This document shows positions 1 to 8,137 of a stretch of DNA of 64,000 bases, piece after piece. The notes under the pieces were generated by a model. The model searched no databases. It was not told the DNA's origin and was given only the letters and a program-made list of their open reading frames with translations. The DNA comes from an uncultured Parabacteroides sp. (GTDB lineage Bacteria; Bacteroidota; Bacteroidia; Bacteroidales; Tannerellaceae), in contig NZ_CAJJWO010000016.1 in NCBI RefSeq assembly GCF_905196875.1, positions 20,532-84,531 on the forward strand, given 5' to 3'. Position 1 is the first letter of the stretch; every line of letters starts with the position of its first letter. The translations under genes were made by a program, and so were the position numbers.

Positions 1-783
1 AAGACGGAAGATGGCCGTGAAGTAAAGCTCAAAGAACCGCAGGGAACCGATTTCCCACCTAAAGGATTTGATGTAAAAGATAATGGTTATCTGGCTCCGA
101 CCGGAAAGAATACGGATGTAAAGATCAATCCTGAATCAAACCGTTTGCAGGCTTTGCAACCTTTTGCTCCGTGGGATGGCAATGACCTGTTGGAGATGCC
201 ATTGCTTATCAAAGCGGAAGGAAAATGTACGACAGACCATATTTCGATGGCAGGTCCTTGGCTGCGTTTTCGTGGTCATCTGGAAAATATCTCCGATAAT
301 ATGTTGATGGGAGCTGTCAACGCTTTCAATGGTAAGACAAATGCCGTATTAAATCAGCTTACTGATGAATATGAAGCTGTTTCTGCCGTTGCCAAGCAAT
401 ATAAAGCAAAAGGAATCTCGTCCATCGTTGTTGCCGAAGAGAACTACGGCGAAGGTTCTTCCCGCGAACATGCTGCTATGGAGCCCCGTTTTCTGAATGT
501 AAAGGTGATACTTGCCAAGAGTTTTGCCCGTATCCACGAGACAAACCTCAAGAAACAGGGAATGCTTGCCCTGACGTTTTCAAATAAAGATGATTATAAT
601 AAGATCCGTGAAAACGATCATATCTCCATCCTCGGTCTGAAAGACTTTGCACCCGACAAGCCGTTGACTGCCGTTCTTACACACGCCGACGGTTCGCAGG
701 AATCATTCCCGGTAAATCATACATACAACGATTTGCAGATCAAATGGTTCAAAGCAGGGGCGGCACTGAATGTAGTACATTAA
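1..783 (+). CDS. acnA: Aconitate hydratase, C-terminal part (5' end outside window)
   Basis: Aconitase interconverts citrate and isocitrate with a 4Fe-4S cluster in the cytoplasm. The frame is open from base 1, so the gene starts upstream; about 260 residues are visible and end at TAA 781-783. This part holds the swivel domain: TTDHIS, then NYGEGSSREHAAMEPR, the conserved substrate-binding loop of the family, then a C-terminal beta-rich segment. The [4Fe-4S] cysteines would lie in the missing N-terminal part. It is 34 bases upstream of icd and in line with icd and gltA, so all three enzymes from citrate to 2-oxoglutarate are probably co-transcribed. The sequence looks closest to the mitochondrial-type aconitases common in Bacteroidetes. 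Confidence 0.93.
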   Translation, partial: KTEDGREVKLKEPQGTDFPPKGFDVKDNGYLAPTGKNTDVKINPESNRLQALQPFAPWDGNDLLEMPLLIKAEGKCTTDHISMAGPWLRFRGHLENISDNMLMGAVNAFNGKTNAVLNQLTDEYEAVSAVAKQYKAKGISSIVVAEENYGEGSSREHAAMEPRFLNVKVILAKSFARIHETNLKKQGMLALTFSNKDDYNKIRENDHISILGLKDFAPDKPLTAVLTHADGSQESFPVNHTYNDLQIKWFKAGAALNVVH

Positions 784-817
784 TAGGAAAATTTAAAACA
801 ACTAATAAGCTAACAAC

Positions 818-2077
818 ATGCATAAAATAACAAAACAAAAAGACCATTTGATCGTTCCTGATAAGGTTGTTATCCCTTTTATCGAAGGAGATGGCGTAGG
901 AGCAGAGATCACGCCGGTCTGCCAAAAGATAGTAAATGCAGCTATCGAAAAAGCCTATGACGGTAAACGGTCCATCGAATGGAAAGAAGTATTGGCGGGT
1001 GAGAAAGCTTTCAATAAGACCGGAAGTTGGCTTCCTGATGAAACGATGGATGCTTTCCGTGAATATATGGTTGGAATAAAAGGTCCGTTGACCACTCCTA
1101 TCGGTGGTGGTATCCGCTCGCTGAATGTGGCTTTGCGCCAGACTTTAGACCTTTATGTCTGTCTGCGCCCTGTCCGTTGGTTCAAAGGTGTTGTTTCTCC
1201 GGTACGCGAACCGCAGAAGGTAGATATGTATATCTTCCGTGAGAATACCGAAGATATCTATGCCGGTATCGAATGGCAACAAGGAACGCCTGAAGCACGT
1301 AAGTTTCTGAAGTTCCTGACGGAAGAAATGGGAGTGACTAAAGTTCGTTTCCCCGAAACCTCTTCATTCGGCGTAAAACCCGTATCCGTAGAAGGAACCG
1401 AACGCCTCGTGCGTGCCGCTATCGAATTTGCCCTGACCAATAAATTACCGAGTGTAACGCTTGTACATAAAGGCAATATTATGAAGTTCACTGAAGGCGG
1501 TTTTAAACTCTGGGGCTATGCTTTGGCAGAACGTGAGTTTGCCGACAAGACATTCACCTGGCCGCAATACGAAAAGATCAAAAAGGAGAAAGGAGAAGCC
1601 GAGGCGGTTAAAGCCATGTTTGCAGCATCTGAGAGCGGAAAAGTCATCATTAAAGATGTTATTGCCGATGCCTTTCTACAGAATACTTTATTGATCCCGG
1701 AAGAATATTCCGTCATCGCAACGCTCAATCTCAACGGCGATTATATCTCTGATCAGTTGGCTGCTATGGTGGGCGGTATCGGAATTGCTCCCGGTGCTAA
1801 TATCAATTACGACAGCGGTTATGCTATTTTCGAAGCAACACACGGCACGGCTCCTAACATTGCCGGAAAGGATATTGTAAATCCGTCGTCCCTTTTGCTT
1901 TCATCCGTGATGATGCTTGAATATATGGGATGGAATGAAGCAGCCAACCTGATTACGGCTGCTATGGAAAAAGCTTTCTCGAAAGGTGAAGCAACGAATG
2001 ATCTGGCTCGTTTCATGCCGGCAGGAAAATCTCTTGGCACCAGGGAGTTTGGTGATTGTATCATATCTTTATTATAA
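818..2077 (+). CDS. icd: Isocitrate dehydrogenase
   Basis: Oxidative decarboxylation of isocitrate to 2-oxoglutarate. The 419-aa length matches the E. coli Icd type (416 aa). Visible motifs are GGIRSLNVALRQ (isocitrate loop with the regulatory serine), FRENTEDIYAGIEW, and the coenzyme loop ATHGTAPNIAGKD followed by NPSS. Against the E. coli NADP enzyme the usual Lys344-Tyr345 pair is Asn-Ile and the Tyr391 position is Asn, while the Arg395 equivalent (in TNDLARFM) is kept. Coenzyme choice is therefore not settled by sequence. The gene lies between aconitase and citrate synthase, with a 19-base gap to gltA. Confidence 0.95.
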   Translation: MHKITKQKDHLIVPDKVVIPFIEGDGVGAEITPVCQKIVNAAIEKAYDGKRSIEWKEVLAGEKAFNKTGSWLPDETMDAFREYMVGIKGPLTTPIGGGIRSLNVALRQTLDLYVCLRPVRWFKGVVSPVREPQKVDMYIFRENTEDIYAGIEWQQGTPEARKFLKFLTEEMGVTKVRFPETSSFGVKPVSVEGTERLVRAAIEFALTNKLPSVTLVHKGNIMKFTEGGFKLWGYALAEREFADKTFTWPQYEKIKKEKGEAEAVKAMFAASESGKVIIKDVIADAFLQNTLLIPEEYSVIATLNLNGDYISDQLAAMVGGIGIAPGANINYDSGYAIFEATHGTAPNIAGKDIVNPSSLLLSSVMMLEYMGWNEAANLITAAMEKAFSKGEATNDLARFMPAGKSLGTREFGDCIISLL

Positions 2078-2096
2078 ACTCATAAAATAATTAGTC

Positions 2097-3443
2097 ATGA
2101 AGAAAGAATATCTTATTTATAAACTGTCGGATGCATCAAAGGATGCCTGTAAGATCGACAATGAACTTTTCCCGATGTATAATGTGAAACGTGGTCTGCG
2201 TAACGAAGACGGCAGCGGTGTTTTGGTCGGATTAACCAAGATCGGTAATGTTGTAGGTTACGAACGTCTGCCGGATAACGGTGGTCTGAAGGCTATCCCC
2301 GGTAAACTGTTTTACAGAGGGTACGATGTGGAAGATTTGGCACATGCCTTGATTAAAGAGAAACGTTTCGGTTTTGAGGAAGTGGCTTACCTGTTGCTTT
2401 CCGGTAAGTTGCCCGATAAGGAAGAACTAGCCTCTTTCAAAGGTCTGATCTGCGACAACATGCCGTTGGAGCAGAAAACTAAAATGAATATCCTCGACCT
2501 GGAAGGACAGAATATCATGAATATTCTTGCCCGTAGTGTTTTGGAAATGTACACTTTCGATCCTAATCCGGATGATACTTCGCGTGACAACCTGATGCGC
2601 CAGTCCATCGAGCTGATCTCCCGTTTCCCGACTATCATCGCTTATGCATATAATATCTTCCGTCATAGTACACACGGACGTTCTTTGCATATCCGCCATC
2701 CGCATGAAAACCTGTCGCTTGCAGAAAACTTCCTGCACATGCTGAAGAAAGACTTTACCGAACTCGATGCACGTACACTCGATTTATTGCTTGTCTTGCA
2801 AGCTGAGCACGGTGGTGGTAACAACTCCACCTTTACGGTTCGTGTAACCAGTTCGACTGGAACGGATACCTATTCATCCATCGCAGCCGGTATCGGTTCG
2901 TTGAAAGGCCCGTTACACGGAGGTGCCAATATCCAGGTTGTAGATATGTTCAACCATCTGAAAGAAAATATTGGTGATTGGAAGAATGTGGATGAAATCG
3001 ATACTTATTTCATGCGTATGCTGAATAAGGAGGCTTATAATAAAACGGGGCTGATCTATGGTATCGGTCATGCCGTTTATACAATATCCGACCCGCGTGC
3101 CATTGTCTTGAAGGAACTGGCTCGTGATCTGGCAAAGGAAAAGGGGCGTGAAGAAGAATTCGCCTTCCTCGAACTGCTGGAAGAACGTGCTATCGAATGT
3201 TTCGCCAAACATAAAGGAACGAAGAAACGTGTCTCTTCAAACGTGGACTTCTATTCCGGCTTCGTTTATGAAATGATCGGCCTGCCGCAGGAAATCTATA
3301 CGCCGTTGTTTGCCATGGCTCGTATCGTCGGCTGGACAGCTCACCGTATCGAAGAACTTCATTTCGATGGCAAACGTATCATCCGTCCGGCTTATAAGAA
3401 TGTTTTGGAAGAAACAACTTATGTTCCGATTTCGGAACGTTGA
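2097..3443 (+). CDS. gltA: Citrate synthase
   Basis: Condenses acetyl-CoA and oxaloacetate to citrate. The 448-aa protein carries the family landmarks LHGGANIQVVDMF (first catalytic His region), GIGHAVYTISDPRA (second His) and NVDFYSGFVYEMIGLP (catalytic Asp region). The N-terminal extension of about 50 residues before the fold is usual in Bacteroidetes citrate synthases. It is the last gene of the aconitase-icd-gltA run. This oxidative branch in an anaerobic gut lineage probably serves 2-oxoglutarate and glutamate synthesis, which is an inference. The downstream gap carries a striking 24-bp-period repeat. Confidence 0.95.
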   Translation: MKKEYLIYKLSDASKDACKIDNELFPMYNVKRGLRNEDGSGVLVGLTKIGNVVGYERLPDNGGLKAIPGKLFYRGYDVEDLAHALIKEKRFGFEEVAYLLLSGKLPDKEELASFKGLICDNMPLEQKTKMNILDLEGQNIMNILARSVLEMYTFDPNPDDTSRDNLMRQSIELISRFPTIIAYAYNIFRHSTHGRSLHIRHPHENLSLAENFLHMLKKDFTELDARTLDLLLVLQAEHGGGNNSTFTVRVTSSTGTDTYSSIAAGIGSLKGPLHGGANIQVVDMFNHLKENIGDWKNVDEIDTYFMRMLNKEAYNKTGLIYGIGHAVYTISDPRAIVLKELARDLAKEKGREEEFAFLELLEERAIECFAKHKGTKKRVSSNVDFYSGFVYEMIGLPQEIYTPLFAMARIVGWTAHRIEELHFDGKRIIRPAYKNVLEETTYVPISER

Positions 3444-3472
3444 GATTAACATTTATTTGTAAGAGGTGTGTC

Positions 3473-3580
3473 AACAACGTTGTTGAGGCCGATCTCAACA
3501 CCCCTGTTGAGTAGGATGGGAATAACGTTGTTGAGGTAGGTGGGAACAACGTTGTTGAGCAGGGTGTCAATAACGTTGTT
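3473..3580. repeat. Array of five palindromes at exact 24-bp period
   Basis: Five copies of a 12-bp palindrome start at 3473, 3497, 3521, 3545 and 3569. Copies 1 and 4 are AACAACGTTGTT, copies 3 and 5 are AATAACGTTGTT, and copy 2 is AACACCCCTGTT with a broken centre but intact arms. The 12-bp spacers are similar (GAG then a G-rich stretch) but not identical. The array fills the gap between the convergent gltA and Hsp70-like genes. It could form small RNA hairpins or bind a dimeric protein on one face of the helix; function unknown. Confidence 0.9.
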
Positions 3581-3581
3581 C

Positions 3582-4823
3582 CTAATAACTTAACGACAAT
3601 CCGTAAGCTACACTATTGAAAGTATTGCCTGTACGGATTTTATCTTTTCCGAAGATACGGTAGAGTATTTCTCTTACTGGTATAACAAGACTGCTACCGC
3701 CTGTGATAAAGACGGAGTCGATATCTGAAGCGCTGTATTTGGAAGTTTCGAGCAGTTGGCAGATATATTGTTCGATTGCTGTCGTATGCCGTTCGATGAC
3801 TGTGGCGAATTCGTCAGGAGTGAAAGGTTCGTGAATACTGATCGTTTCTTTCTCAAAATCGATCGTCGTATCTTTTCCGTCTGATAAATTGATTTTGGAC
3901 TGTTCGATCCCTTTGAATAGTGAGAATACATAGTTGTTGTCAATCAAGACCCTCACGTTGTCAATCTTCGGATTGTTGCCTGAAAGGTGGTAATAGTTAT
4001 CCATCGAACGGCGCAGTTTACTTTCTTTCAGCATAAAAGTCCGTTCCCAGTTTTTCAGTTCGCGATAGAGGATGGAGGGTACTTCGATCTCTTTGTCGTA
4101 TGACTGATATTTCACGCCCCGTCCCAGGTGAGGAGTTACTTTATACCACATGATCTCCGAATCGAAGAGGTCGCCACCAATGTAGACCCCGCCGTGGGCG
4201 ATGATATCGTCTTTCCGATCTTCCTTGCGTACTTTGCTGGGTGACAGGTTCATGATTGTAAAATCGGAAGTACCACCACCGAGGTCGGCTACCAAGACAT
4301 TTTCACTATGGTCGAGCCGTTGTTCGTAGGAGAGGGCGGCAGCGATCGGTTCCAGTTGCAACTTGATATTCCTGAATCCTGCGTTGCGGGCGGCAAGCAT
4401 CAGGCGGTTGACGGCCAGGTTCTCCTGTTTGGGATCTTCCGAAAAGATGGCAGGTCTTCCCAATACCACATCGGTGATTTCAGTACCGGTAAAAGCTTCC
4501 GCTTTCTCTTTCAAATGACGGATGATGCAGGTGACGAGCTGGTCGGGTGTCATTCGTTTGCCGAATATCCAGGTAGAAAGGAATTTATCCTGACGAAGCA
4601 GTGTCTTGACCGATTTCAGCAGGCGTCCGGTCATATTCTCTTCTATATATTTGTCGTGGGCTTCCTTTCCCACATAATAGCTCATTTCGTTTGTATCCGG
4701 GAAATAAAGGATGGAGCTTTCGCTATAAGAGAATACTTCTTTTTGTGTCGTTTTATCAGTGAGGGAGATAATAGAATTGGAAGTCCCGAAATCTAAACCA
4801 CATGTCAACTCGTTCATGTTCAT
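3582..4823 (-). CDS. Hsp70-family ATPase without substrate domain (YegD-like)
   Basis: An actin/Hsp70-fold ATPase of about 413 aa. Phosphate-loop 1 is CGLDFGTSNS at the N-terminus, phosphate-loop 2 is VADLGGGTSDFT, and the adenosine motif VFITGGSSLVIPVREIL lies near the C-terminus. It ends at the nucleotide-binding domain, so the peptide-binding and lid domains of DnaK are absent, as in YegD-type proteins. The frame is open to 4889, but the ATG at 4823 (or 4817, MNEL) directly precedes the fold and is preferred. No DnaJ or GrpE partner is nearby. A 10-bp-stem inverted repeat lies about 60 bases upstream. The client is unknown. Confidence 0.85.
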   Translation of the reverse strand: MNMNELTCGLDFGTSNSIISLTDKTTQKEVFSYSESSILYFPDTNEMSYYVGKEAHDKYIEENMTGRLLKSVKTLLRQDKFLSTWIFGKRMTPDQLVTCIIRHLKEKAEAFTGTEITDVVLGRPAIFSEDPKQENLAVNRLMLAARNAGFRNIKLQLEPIAAALSYEQRLDHSENVLVADLGGGTSDFTIMNLSPSKVRKEDRKDDIIAHGGVYIGGDLFDSEIMWYKVTPHLGRGVKYQSYDKEIEVPSILYRELKNWERTFMLKESKLRRSMDNYYHLSGNNPKIDNVRVLIDNNYVFSLFKGIEQSKINLSDGKDTTIDFEKETISIHEPFTPDEFATVIERHTTAIEQYICQLLETSKYSASDIDSVFITGGSSLVIPVREILYRIFGKDKIRTGNTFNSVAYGLSLSY

Positions 4824-4885
4824 CTTTGCCTTTTGTTTAATGAAAAATGGGGCGCAAAGATATAAAAAGGAGATGTAGCTGCCAA

Positions 4886-4919
4886 ACATCCGGTAGCTTT
4901 TATTGTTATTACCGGATGT
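4886..4919. promoter_or_regulatory. Inverted repeat upstream of the Hsp70-like gene
   Basis: ACATCCGGTA (4886-4895) and TACCGGATGT (4910-4919) are a perfect 10-bp inverted repeat around a 14-base AT-rich loop. It sits in the divergent gap between the Hsp70-like gene (minus) and the outer-membrane protein gene (plus). There is no U-tract on either side, so a terminator is unlikely. An operator or leader hairpin is possible. Confidence 0.55.
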
Positions 4920-4993
4920 CTGCGAAAAAACTCGTTTCGTATATTATTACAGCTGCTTCGTATACTAACTTGTTCTCCCGTTGTCTGTTTGCT

Positions 4994-5001
4994 TAGTTTT
5001 G
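4994..5001 (+). promoter_or_regulatory. Bacteroidetes -7 box TAGTTTTG
   Basis: Matches the TAnnTTTG -7 consensus of the primary Bacteroidetes sigma factor, 33 bases before the ATG at 5034. A TTG about 22 bases upstream (near 4970) could serve as the -33 element. Confidence 0.45.
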
Positions 5002-5033
5002 CATCAAGTTCAATTATAATAAAGAAGCATAAT

Positions 5034-5939
5034 ATGAAAACAGGATGGTTGATGTTGATTTTGTCAGGGGTTTTTGTATTTCAGGAAGTAAGTGCACAGG
5101 TCTGGCTGAAGGCTGAATATATCGGTTCTTCCGGTTTCCGGGATATCGATAATAAAAAGGTTGATGGAAAGGGCGATATGAAGGTGATACAGGGAGGTGT
5201 CAATATCCCCGTATCGATGAAGATGGATGAAAACAATCATCCGACAGCCTGGATGGTAGGCCTGGGCGCTTCCTATGCTTCGATGGATAATAAGAACCTG
5301 TCGGGATATGTGGATATACCGCAGATATTTAATGTGCAGTTGGCTGTCTCTTACATTCGTCCGCTCAGTAAGAAGTGGTCGTTGCTGGCCAGTGTCGGGG
5401 CGGGGATCTTTATGGATACCGGAAGTTTGGCCTATGCCCGTTGGAAAAATGTGATGGGCGTAGGAATGGCGGCGGCTATCTGGCATCTGCGGGATAATCT
5501 CGACCTGGGGATGGGATTGGCGTTGAATACCAGCTTTGGTTATCCGATGGTCTTCCCCGCTCTTTTTATCGATTGGCGGATCGAAGGACGCTATATGGTC
5601 AATATCTCGATGATGGACGGGGTGGAGGTTTCAGGCGGTATCCAGCTGCATAAGCTGTTTCGTCTGAAGCTGGTCGGCTCGATGAACGGAATGCTGGCCT
5701 TTGTTGAACGTGACGGCAAGGATAAGATATTTGCGCAGCAGTATGTGATAGCCGGGTTGCAACCGGAGCTTACGATCACGAAGTCGCTGTCTGTCCCTAT
5801 TACGATCGGCCTGTCTGCTTACCGGGCTGCCTATTACGACGACCGTACGCTGAAGGCCATGTTTAAGGTGGAGGGAGATTATGACCCGCATTTCTCACCA
5901 TCCTTCTATGCCAGCGTAGCCATTAAATATGGTTTCTGA
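5034..5939 (+). CDS. Predicted outer-membrane beta-barrel protein (DUF6268-like)
   Basis: About 301 aa. The first ~20 residues (MKTGWLMLILSGVFVFQEVSAQ) form a signal peptide with a likely cut after SAQ. The mature part alternates hydrophobic and polar residues in short strands (for example WMVGLGASYASM, WSLLASVGAGIFM, LDLGMGLALNTSF) and ends in a C-terminal aromatic strand VAIKYGF, typical of outer-membrane barrels. It resembles the DUF6268 family, but that assignment is from memory of the pattern. The start at 5034 is chosen because the signal peptide begins there. It may be unlinked from the sensor operon, which has its own -7 box. Confidence 0.6.
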   Translation: MKTGWLMLILSGVFVFQEVSAQVWLKAEYIGSSGFRDIDNKKVDGKGDMKVIQGGVNIPVSMKMDENNHPTAWMVGLGASYASMDNKNLSGYVDIPQIFNVQLAVSYIRPLSKKWSLLASVGAGIFMDTGSLAYARWKNVMGVGMAAAIWHLRDNLDLGMGLALNTSFGYPMVFPALFIDWRIEGRYMVNISMMDGVEVSGGIQLHKLFRLKLVGSMNGMLAFVERDGKDKIFAQQYVIAGLQPELTITKSLSVPITIGLSAYRAAYYDDRTLKAMFKVEGDYDPHFSPSFYASVAIKYGF

Positions 5940-5952
5940 ATGGGGATATTAC

Positions 5953-5960
5953 TATCTTTG
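5953..5960 (+). promoter_or_regulatory. Bacteroidetes -7 box TATCTTTG before the LytS/LytT operon
   Basis: Exact TAnnTTTG match 36 bases before the ATG of the degenerate kinase gene at 5997. No clear -33 TTTG was found. Confidence 0.5.
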
Positions 5961-5996
5961 TTCGTTGAATAGCTCAAAACAGATAAACAATAAATA

Positions 5997-7085
5997 ATGT
6001 CTCAACCGGAAGTTACATATAATAGTTTTTTGATCGATTTCCTGATCGCCCCCAAATACAGGGTTGGCAGACATGTGTTGCTTGTGCTGTTCTTTGTGTT
6101 TGTGTCATTCAATATGCCGTATATAATTTGCTCTGAGTATCTGGACAAGATAGATAACATGGTGCTGTATGCCGGCCTATTCTTACTGGTGGCTTATTTA
6201 ACAGGGCTTTATCTGCATATGTATGTTTTATTACCAAAACTACTGCTGAAGAATAAATATCAGCTATACGTAGGAACTATATCGTTGCTTATTTTATTGA
6301 TATTAGCGATTTCTTTCGGAGTGGATTATTGGATAAATAATTATTATCAACAGAAGCCTGGCCATTATTCTTTTTTCTATGAAAACCGGAGCATGATAGT
6401 AGAAATTATAGGGAATTTCTTTCTGTTCGCTTTGCTGATAGCAGGAACTTCGCTTACTGTGTTATTGCGCCAGTGGCTGCAATTCAGCATGCGAAAGAAT
6501 GAATTGGAAAAGGTAAATCTGAAAACAGAACTGGAGCGTTTGAAAGATCAGATAAACCCGGAGTTCCTTTTCAGTATGCTGGATGAAGCCGGCGAGCAAA
6601 CAGCCGGTAATCCGGAACAGGCATCAAAGGTCTTGATGAAGTTGAGCAAGCTGTTGCGCTACCAGTTGTATGACGGGAATAGAGAGAAAGTATTGCTGAT
6701 CTCGGAGATCTCCTTTATTGAGAATTTCCTGATTTTGGCTCAGGTGCGCTATACAAACCTGAGCTTTGCACTGACATGGGAAGGAAATGTCAACCGTAAA
6801 CTGGTGCCCCCCTTATTGTTTATTCCCTTTGCTATTTACTATGTAAAGTTATTGATGAAAAAGACAATGCAAATGGATCTTCAGATCTGCTTTCGGGTGG
6901 AAGAAGCTGGATTATTATTCTCATGTATCTGTTTTTCTCCCGAGATATCGCTGGCGGATATTGAAAACAGTCGCGAGCTGATAGATGTAAAACATCGTTT
7001 CGACCTGTTATTTGCCGGCAGCTATACTTTAACGATAGTGGGTGATGGCTCGCTTTATAAAACAAATTTGTATATTAAGCTATGA
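5997..7085 (+). CDS. Degenerate LytS-type histidine kinase (predicted pseudokinase)
   Basis: A 362-aa paralogue of the kinase encoded next to it, with the same plan: several membrane helices (about 27-160), a coiled-coil linker, and a His_kinase/HATPase region. The phospho-acceptor motif that reads NPHFLFN in the neighbour reads NPEFLFS here, so the histidine is Glu189. The N-box (ENAVKH in the neighbour) is replaced by IYYVKL at about 280-285, although the preceding PPLLFIPF is kept. The glycine-rich G-box is also missing. The frame is intact over its whole length, so this looks like a maintained protein without kinase activity. Its stop overlaps the next start by 4 bases (ATGA), suggesting translational coupling. 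A role as sensor or partner of the active kinase is an inference. Confidence 0.85.
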   Translation: MSQPEVTYNSFLIDFLIAPKYRVGRHVLLVLFFVFVSFNMPYIICSEYLDKIDNMVLYAGLFLLVAYLTGLYLHMYVLLPKLLLKNKYQLYVGTISLLILLILAISFGVDYWINNYYQQKPGHYSFFYENRSMIVEIIGNFFLFALLIAGTSLTVLLRQWLQFSMRKNELEKVNLKTELERLKDQINPEFLFSMLDEAGEQTAGNPEQASKVLMKLSKLLRYQLYDGNREKVLLISEISFIENFLILAQVRYTNLSFALTWEGNVNRKLVPPLLFIPFAIYYVKLLMKKTMQMDLQICFRVEEAGLLFSCICFSPEISLADIENSRELIDVKHRFDLLFAGSYTLTIVGDGSLYKTNLYIKL

Positions 7086-8137
7086 TAAATGCCTCCGGTT
7101 TCCTGTTGCGTTTGTTGGTTGATCCTCGTTACCGGATTTACAGACATCTCCTGCTGTTCGTTTTCAGTATGATAACGATCGGCTTAAACTATTACATGGA
7201 TCTGATAGAACGAAAGAATTTGACAGAAGATTTTGCGCAGAGCGTCTTTTTGCTTGTACCCATTTATTTGAGTGTCTTTGTACTGACCCCTCGTTTTCTA
7301 CTGCGAAATAAGATTGGTACTTATATATTATCTGTTTATTTGTGTATAGGGCTAAGCCTGCTCTTTTCGTTTCTGTTGCGTAACGAGTCGATCAGACAAG
7401 AGTATCACATTTATCAATTTTGGATGGGTTCCTTCCTTATCATTTCGTCTGTTATCCAGTTGAGTCTGATTATTGCCGGAGCATCTGCCGTGATCGTCTT
7501 TCAGGATTACATAAAGAACGGGCAGCGCATCGACCAGTTGGAAAATGCTACCATACAATCCGAACTGGAACAGCTGAAGAACCAGATCAACCCGCATTTC
7601 CTCTTTAACATGCTGAATAACGCGAATGTGCTGATAAAAGAAAGCCCGTCAGAAGCCGTCCTTGTCCTTTCCAAACTGAAAGACCTGCTGAAGTATCAGC
7701 TGAAAGACAGTGTTTCGGAAAACGTCCGCCTGAAAGACGACATCTCTTTTCTGAATGATTATCTGAATATGGAAAAGATACGGCGCGATAACTTCGATTT
7801 CATCGTATCGACAGAAGGCGATACGGAGGATGTCACTCTTCCACCTTTGCTGTTCATCCCCTTTGTGGAGAATGCCGTGAAGCATAACAACGATAATAAG
7901 AAGCTCTCCTATGTACACCTTTATTTCAAAGTGGAGGAGAAGAGTCTTACCTTTATCTGCATCAACTCCAAACCTGCCGAACAGCAGGAACGTCCGTCTG
8001 ACGGAGGAATAGGGCTTGCCAATATCCGCCGCCGGCTCGAACTGTTGTACGATACCGATCATTCGCTGCAAATAGACGAGACCGATATAACATATACGAT
8101 CAATCTCCGTTTAAACATAAAAAGAATAGTTGTATGA
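7082..8137 (+). CDS. LytS/YehU-type sensor histidine kinase
   Basis: A 351-aa membrane sensor kinase. Four to six hydrophobic segments lie between residues 20 and 140, followed by a coiled coil. The His_kinase domain has the phospho-acceptor in QINPHFLFNML (His172). The ATPase domain has the N-box FVENAVKH (about 262-268) and the G-box GGIGLANIRRRLELLY (about 308-323). It should phosphorylate the LytTR regulator, whose start overlaps its stop by 4 bases. It is also coupled by a 4-base overlap to the degenerate paralogue upstream. No periplasmic ligand domain is visible, so the stimulus is unknown. Confidence 0.92.
   Translation: MINASGFLLRLLVDPRYRIYRHLLLFVFSMITIGLNYYMDLIERKNLTEDFAQSVFLLVPIYLSVFVLTPRFLLRNKIGTYILSVYLCIGLSLLFSFLLRNESIRQEYHIYQFWMGSFLIISSVIQLSLIIAGASAVIVFQDYIKNGQRIDQLENATIQSELEQLKNQINPHFLFNMLNNANVLIKESPSEAVLVLSKLKDLLKYQLKDSVSENVRLKDDISFLNDYLNMEKIRRDNFDFIVSTEGDTEDVTLPPLLFIPFVENAVKHNNDNKKLSYVHLYFKVEEKSLTFICINSKPAEQQERPSDGGIGLANIRRRLELLYDTDHSLQIDETDITYTINLRLNIKRIVV

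Noticed and set aside
3473..3580. CRISPR array
   Set aside because: Repeats are only 12 bp with 12-bp similar spacers, no cas genes are present, and spacers are too short and too alike.
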